DNA of 64,000 nucleotides from Peredibacter sp045999315 (lineage in GTDB: Bacteria > Bdellovibrionota > Bacteriovoracia > Bacteriovoracales > Bacteriovoracaceae): NCBI RefSeq assembly GCF_045999315.1, contig NZ_CP174607.1, positions 124,001-188,000 of the forward strand. The letters run 5' to 3'. This document shows positions 62,219-64,000 of this stretch, in pieces. A program made the position numbers and the translations under genes. The notes under the pieces are model-generated. The model did not search any database, was not told where the DNA came from, and worked only from the letters and a program-made list of their open reading frames with translations. The stretch's first letter is position 1. The number at the start of each line of letters is the position of its first letter.

Positions 62219-63748
62219 ATGAAATATGACAAAATATCAAGAAGACATTTTTTAGTCGGATCAGGCGCATTCGCTTTAAGCCTCCCCTACCTTGTGTCAT
62301 TAATGCCAAAAGCTCATGCTCAGAGTTTACCTAACTCTAAATTCCTTGTTTTTTTAAACACTCCTCATGGTGGCCTTAATGAAGAATATTGGGCCCCTCG
62401 AACTTTTCCTACGGGAGTAAGGAAGCAGTTCAATGCCGGAAGCCTCTATGGTCAAATCCAGTACGCGCGACTTCAGGAAATAGCGACTACTAATGGATTA
62501 ACAAGTATGTGGCAGTCCTTTATCAATCCTTACTTAGGCAAAATGAACATTCTGGAAGGATTCGATATCCCCTTTTACATTGGACATCACCGAGGATTAC
62601 TAGGCACCTATCATAACTCAGATCAATTAACTGCAAGTGATATCGATGCAACTAAATGGGACTCGCTCGATTATTTCCTTTCAAAATCGACGGCCTTTGA
62701 TAGTTCAGGAACTCACCCTTTAACTGTTTTGCCAACCGGTGAACAACAATCATTCTTTTATAACTCAACTGGTATGGTGAGGTGTCCGACTGCTCCTAAC
62801 ACTGCTCACGCCCTCTTCGCTTCTTTATTTGGTAATCCAACTCAGTCCACAAACCAAACAGATCCAGCGCTTCTAAAAAAGAAATCCATCATTGATCGAG
62901 TTTTAGGATCCTATAATAGTGTCGTCGGTAGTGCCTATGGTGCAGGCAAACGCATCAGTTATAATGACAGGCAGATGCTCGATGAGCACTTAACTGGACT
63001 GAGAGAACTAGAAGTTAAAATTAGTAACCAAATGGCGCCACAGTCGACTTCATGTACTCAGATCACTCGGGATCCGAATAATGTAAGTATCCAAATGACT
63101 TATGCTTCCTACAATATTCCAAATGAACAGGTTAAATGGGACATCATCTCTGATATTATCGTAAACGCCGTGAGATGCGGGTCTTCCCGACTATTTAGCG
63201 TTCCTTTGGAGCCTTGTAACACCTTTCCTGTAAATGACTTCCATGAAGAGATCGCACACCAGCATAGAACTGCAAGTGTCCAGGACAAAGTACTCAGCAA
63301 TTACCGCAATAGCGCGCGCGATATTTTCACCACAATTGTAAAAAAACTGGATGCGGCCCAAGGTCTTCAGGGAGGATCGGTCCTTGATCAAGGTCTTGTA
63401 GTATGGAGTCACGAAAGTTGTTCATACACACATGAATCTTTTAATATGCCAGTCGTTACTGCAGGAAGCGCCGGAGGATATTTTAAAACCGGCCACCATG
63501 TTGACTTCAGAAACCCCTCTAAACCGATGTATGGACAATGGGGAGATTCACTTGGTAATGCGGGAATTCACTACAATCGCTGGTTAGCGAATATTGCCAT
63601 GTCGATGGGGGCCAGTCCAAGTTCGTTCGAGAAAAATAACCAAAGAGGTTATGGACCGTTTGGAGCCAAATACCGAATCGGAACCAATGGCAGCCATAGA
63701 GAACAGCTAGGAGATCTTAGCAGTCCCCTGCCGTTCATTGTTGCTTAG
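62219..63748 (+). CDS. DUF1552 family Tat-exported protein
   Basis: The 509-residue protein starts with a twin-arginine signal (SRRHFLVGSGAFALSLPYLV, cleavage after KAHA). This means it is exported folded and may hold a cofactor. DUF1552 belongs near the alkaline-phosphatase-like DUF1501 proteins and nearly always pairs with DUF1592-type cytochromes, as here. AAGGAATTAGA precedes the ATG. Blocks include PHGGLNEEYWAPR, LTVLPTGEQQSFFY and VVWSHESCSYTHES. Reaction unknown. Confidence 0.9.
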   Translation: MKYDKISRRHFLVGSGAFALSLPYLVSLMPKAHAQSLPNSKFLVFLNTPHGGLNEEYWAPRTFPTGVRKQFNAGSLYGQIQYARLQEIATTNGLTSMWQSFINPYLGKMNILEGFDIPFYIGHHRGLLGTYHNSDQLTASDIDATKWDSLDYFLSKSTAFDSSGTHPLTVLPTGEQQSFFYNSTGMVRCPTAPNTAHALFASLFGNPTQSTNQTDPALLKKKSIIDRVLGSYNSVVGSAYGAGKRISYNDRQMLDEHLTGLRELEVKISNQMAPQSTSCTQITRDPNNVSIQMTYASYNIPNEQVKWDIISDIIVNAVRCGSSRLFSVPLEPCNTFPVNDFHEEIAHQHRTASVQDKVLSNYRNSARDIFTTIVKKLDAAQGLQGGSVLDQGLVVWSHESCSYTHESFNMPVVTAGSAGGYFKTGHHVDFRNPSKPMYGQWGDSLGNAGIHYNRWLANIAMSMGASPSSFEKNNQRGYGPFGAKYRIGTNGSHREQLGDLSSPLPFIVA

Positions 63749-63752
63749 CTAG

Positions 63753-64000
63753 TTACTTGGCCTGGACTAGCGTCTTAAACTTACCTGTGGTGAATCTTTT
63801 CATATCAAATGGCATGTTTTTAAAATTCTCTGGCTTCATGCGTGGATCACTATGAACTTTCTTATTCACCTGCGCAGCATGAGCTTTCGATTTGTAAATA
63901 ATAAAAGCAAAAATCACCGTCTCATCAGACTTCAACTTGCATAATTTTGTGAAGGGAATTCCGTAAGGAAGGTCAAGAGTTTCCCCCACACACTCGTAGT
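63753..64000 (-). CDS. DUF1428 family protein, 5' end outside window
   Basis: The frame stays open to the right edge; YECVG at the edge is the continuation upstream, so a GTG at 63989 is not the real start. The visible part (KLKSDETVIFAFIIYKSKAHAAQVNKKV…DPRM…MPFDMKRFT) matches the C-terminal two thirds of DUF1428, a small dimeric alpha/beta-barrel-like domain of unknown function. Confidence 0.85.
   Translation of the reverse strand, partial: YECVGETLDLPYGIPFTKLCKLKSDETVIFAFIIYKSKAHAAQVNKKVHSDPRMKPENFKNMPFDMKRFTTGKFKTLVQAK

Overview
The window looks like a chromosomal piece of a Gram-negative predatory-type bacterium of the Bdellovibrionota, most likely the Bacteriovorax/Peredibacter side. 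The grounds are moderate GC content (low-to-mid 40s % by eye), many lipoproteins and secreted hydrolases, a diguanylate cyclase with the FHA-GGDEF layout of Bdellovibrio DgcB, a Ser/Thr kinase with a PEGA tail, a PilZ protein, and a planctomycete/deltaproteobacterial DUF1592/DUF1552 pair. This placement is an inference from gene content, not from a phylogenetic marker alignment. No insertion sequence, prophage or CRISPR array was seen. Genes are tightly packed, with many 1-4 base stop/start overlaps.

Layout. 1-3.8 kb (-): envelope operon sppA, lapB, an SH3-like secreted protein, a protein resembling a dead M48 peptidase, and a membrane protein. 3.9-9.0 kb: a secreted phospholipase-D-like protein with an EF-hand loop, rlmN, and two unknown genes. 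9.1-16.2 kb (+): two acyl-CoA dehydrogenases with pgi, then dgcB-like, mutL and miaA from their own promoter. 16.2-22.5 kb: a di-haem peroxidase, ppsR, a Ser/Thr kinase, and a lipoprotein/hydrolase/GYF-PilZ operon. 22.7-28.3 kb: a VWA-like lipoprotein, thiolase plus a cyclic-nucleotide-binding protein, and a lysozyme-like protein. 28.3-32.4 kb (-): hbd, enoyl-CoA hydratase and acyl-CoA dehydrogenase, then a histone-H1-like protein. 32.6-36.3 kb (+): rpsT, a lemA/TPM/TPM operon, and a transglutaminase of the Phytophthora elicitor family carrying a Pep-13-like motif. 36.5-40.4 kb: rnk, acs with a GFA protein, and a divergent B12-type MerR regulator. 40.4-46.5 kb: small lipoproteins, a metalloprotease lipoprotein, a MAPEG protein, a CatA-like acetyltransferase, a 2H phosphoesterase and a globin. 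46.5-53.3 kb: tRNA-Phe, a hydrolase, and the minus-strand series coiled-coil protein, pyruvate kinase-ferredoxin fusion and queG, plus a DsbA-like lipoprotein. 53.4-56.7 kb: a heterodimeric ABC exporter. 56.8-64 kb: tRNA-Val, an S66 (MccF-like) peptidase, a decayed-looking 0.5 kb, the DUF1592-type multihaem lipoprotein with its DUF1552 partner, and a partial DUF1428 gene.

Working together. Fatty-acid or branched-chain acyl-CoA degradation is well covered (three acyl-CoA dehydrogenases, hydratase, 3-hydroxyacyl-CoA dehydrogenase, thiolase, acetyl-CoA synthetase), which suits a cell living on host lipids and proteins. Carbon flow around pyruvate is represented by pyk, ppsR and pgi. Signalling genes (kinase, FHA-cyclase, PilZ, cNMP-binding) are scattered through the first half. 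The most unusual items are the pyruvate kinase with a C-terminal ferredoxin domain, the Pep-13 transglutaminase, and the H1-tail/acidic/zinc-module protein.
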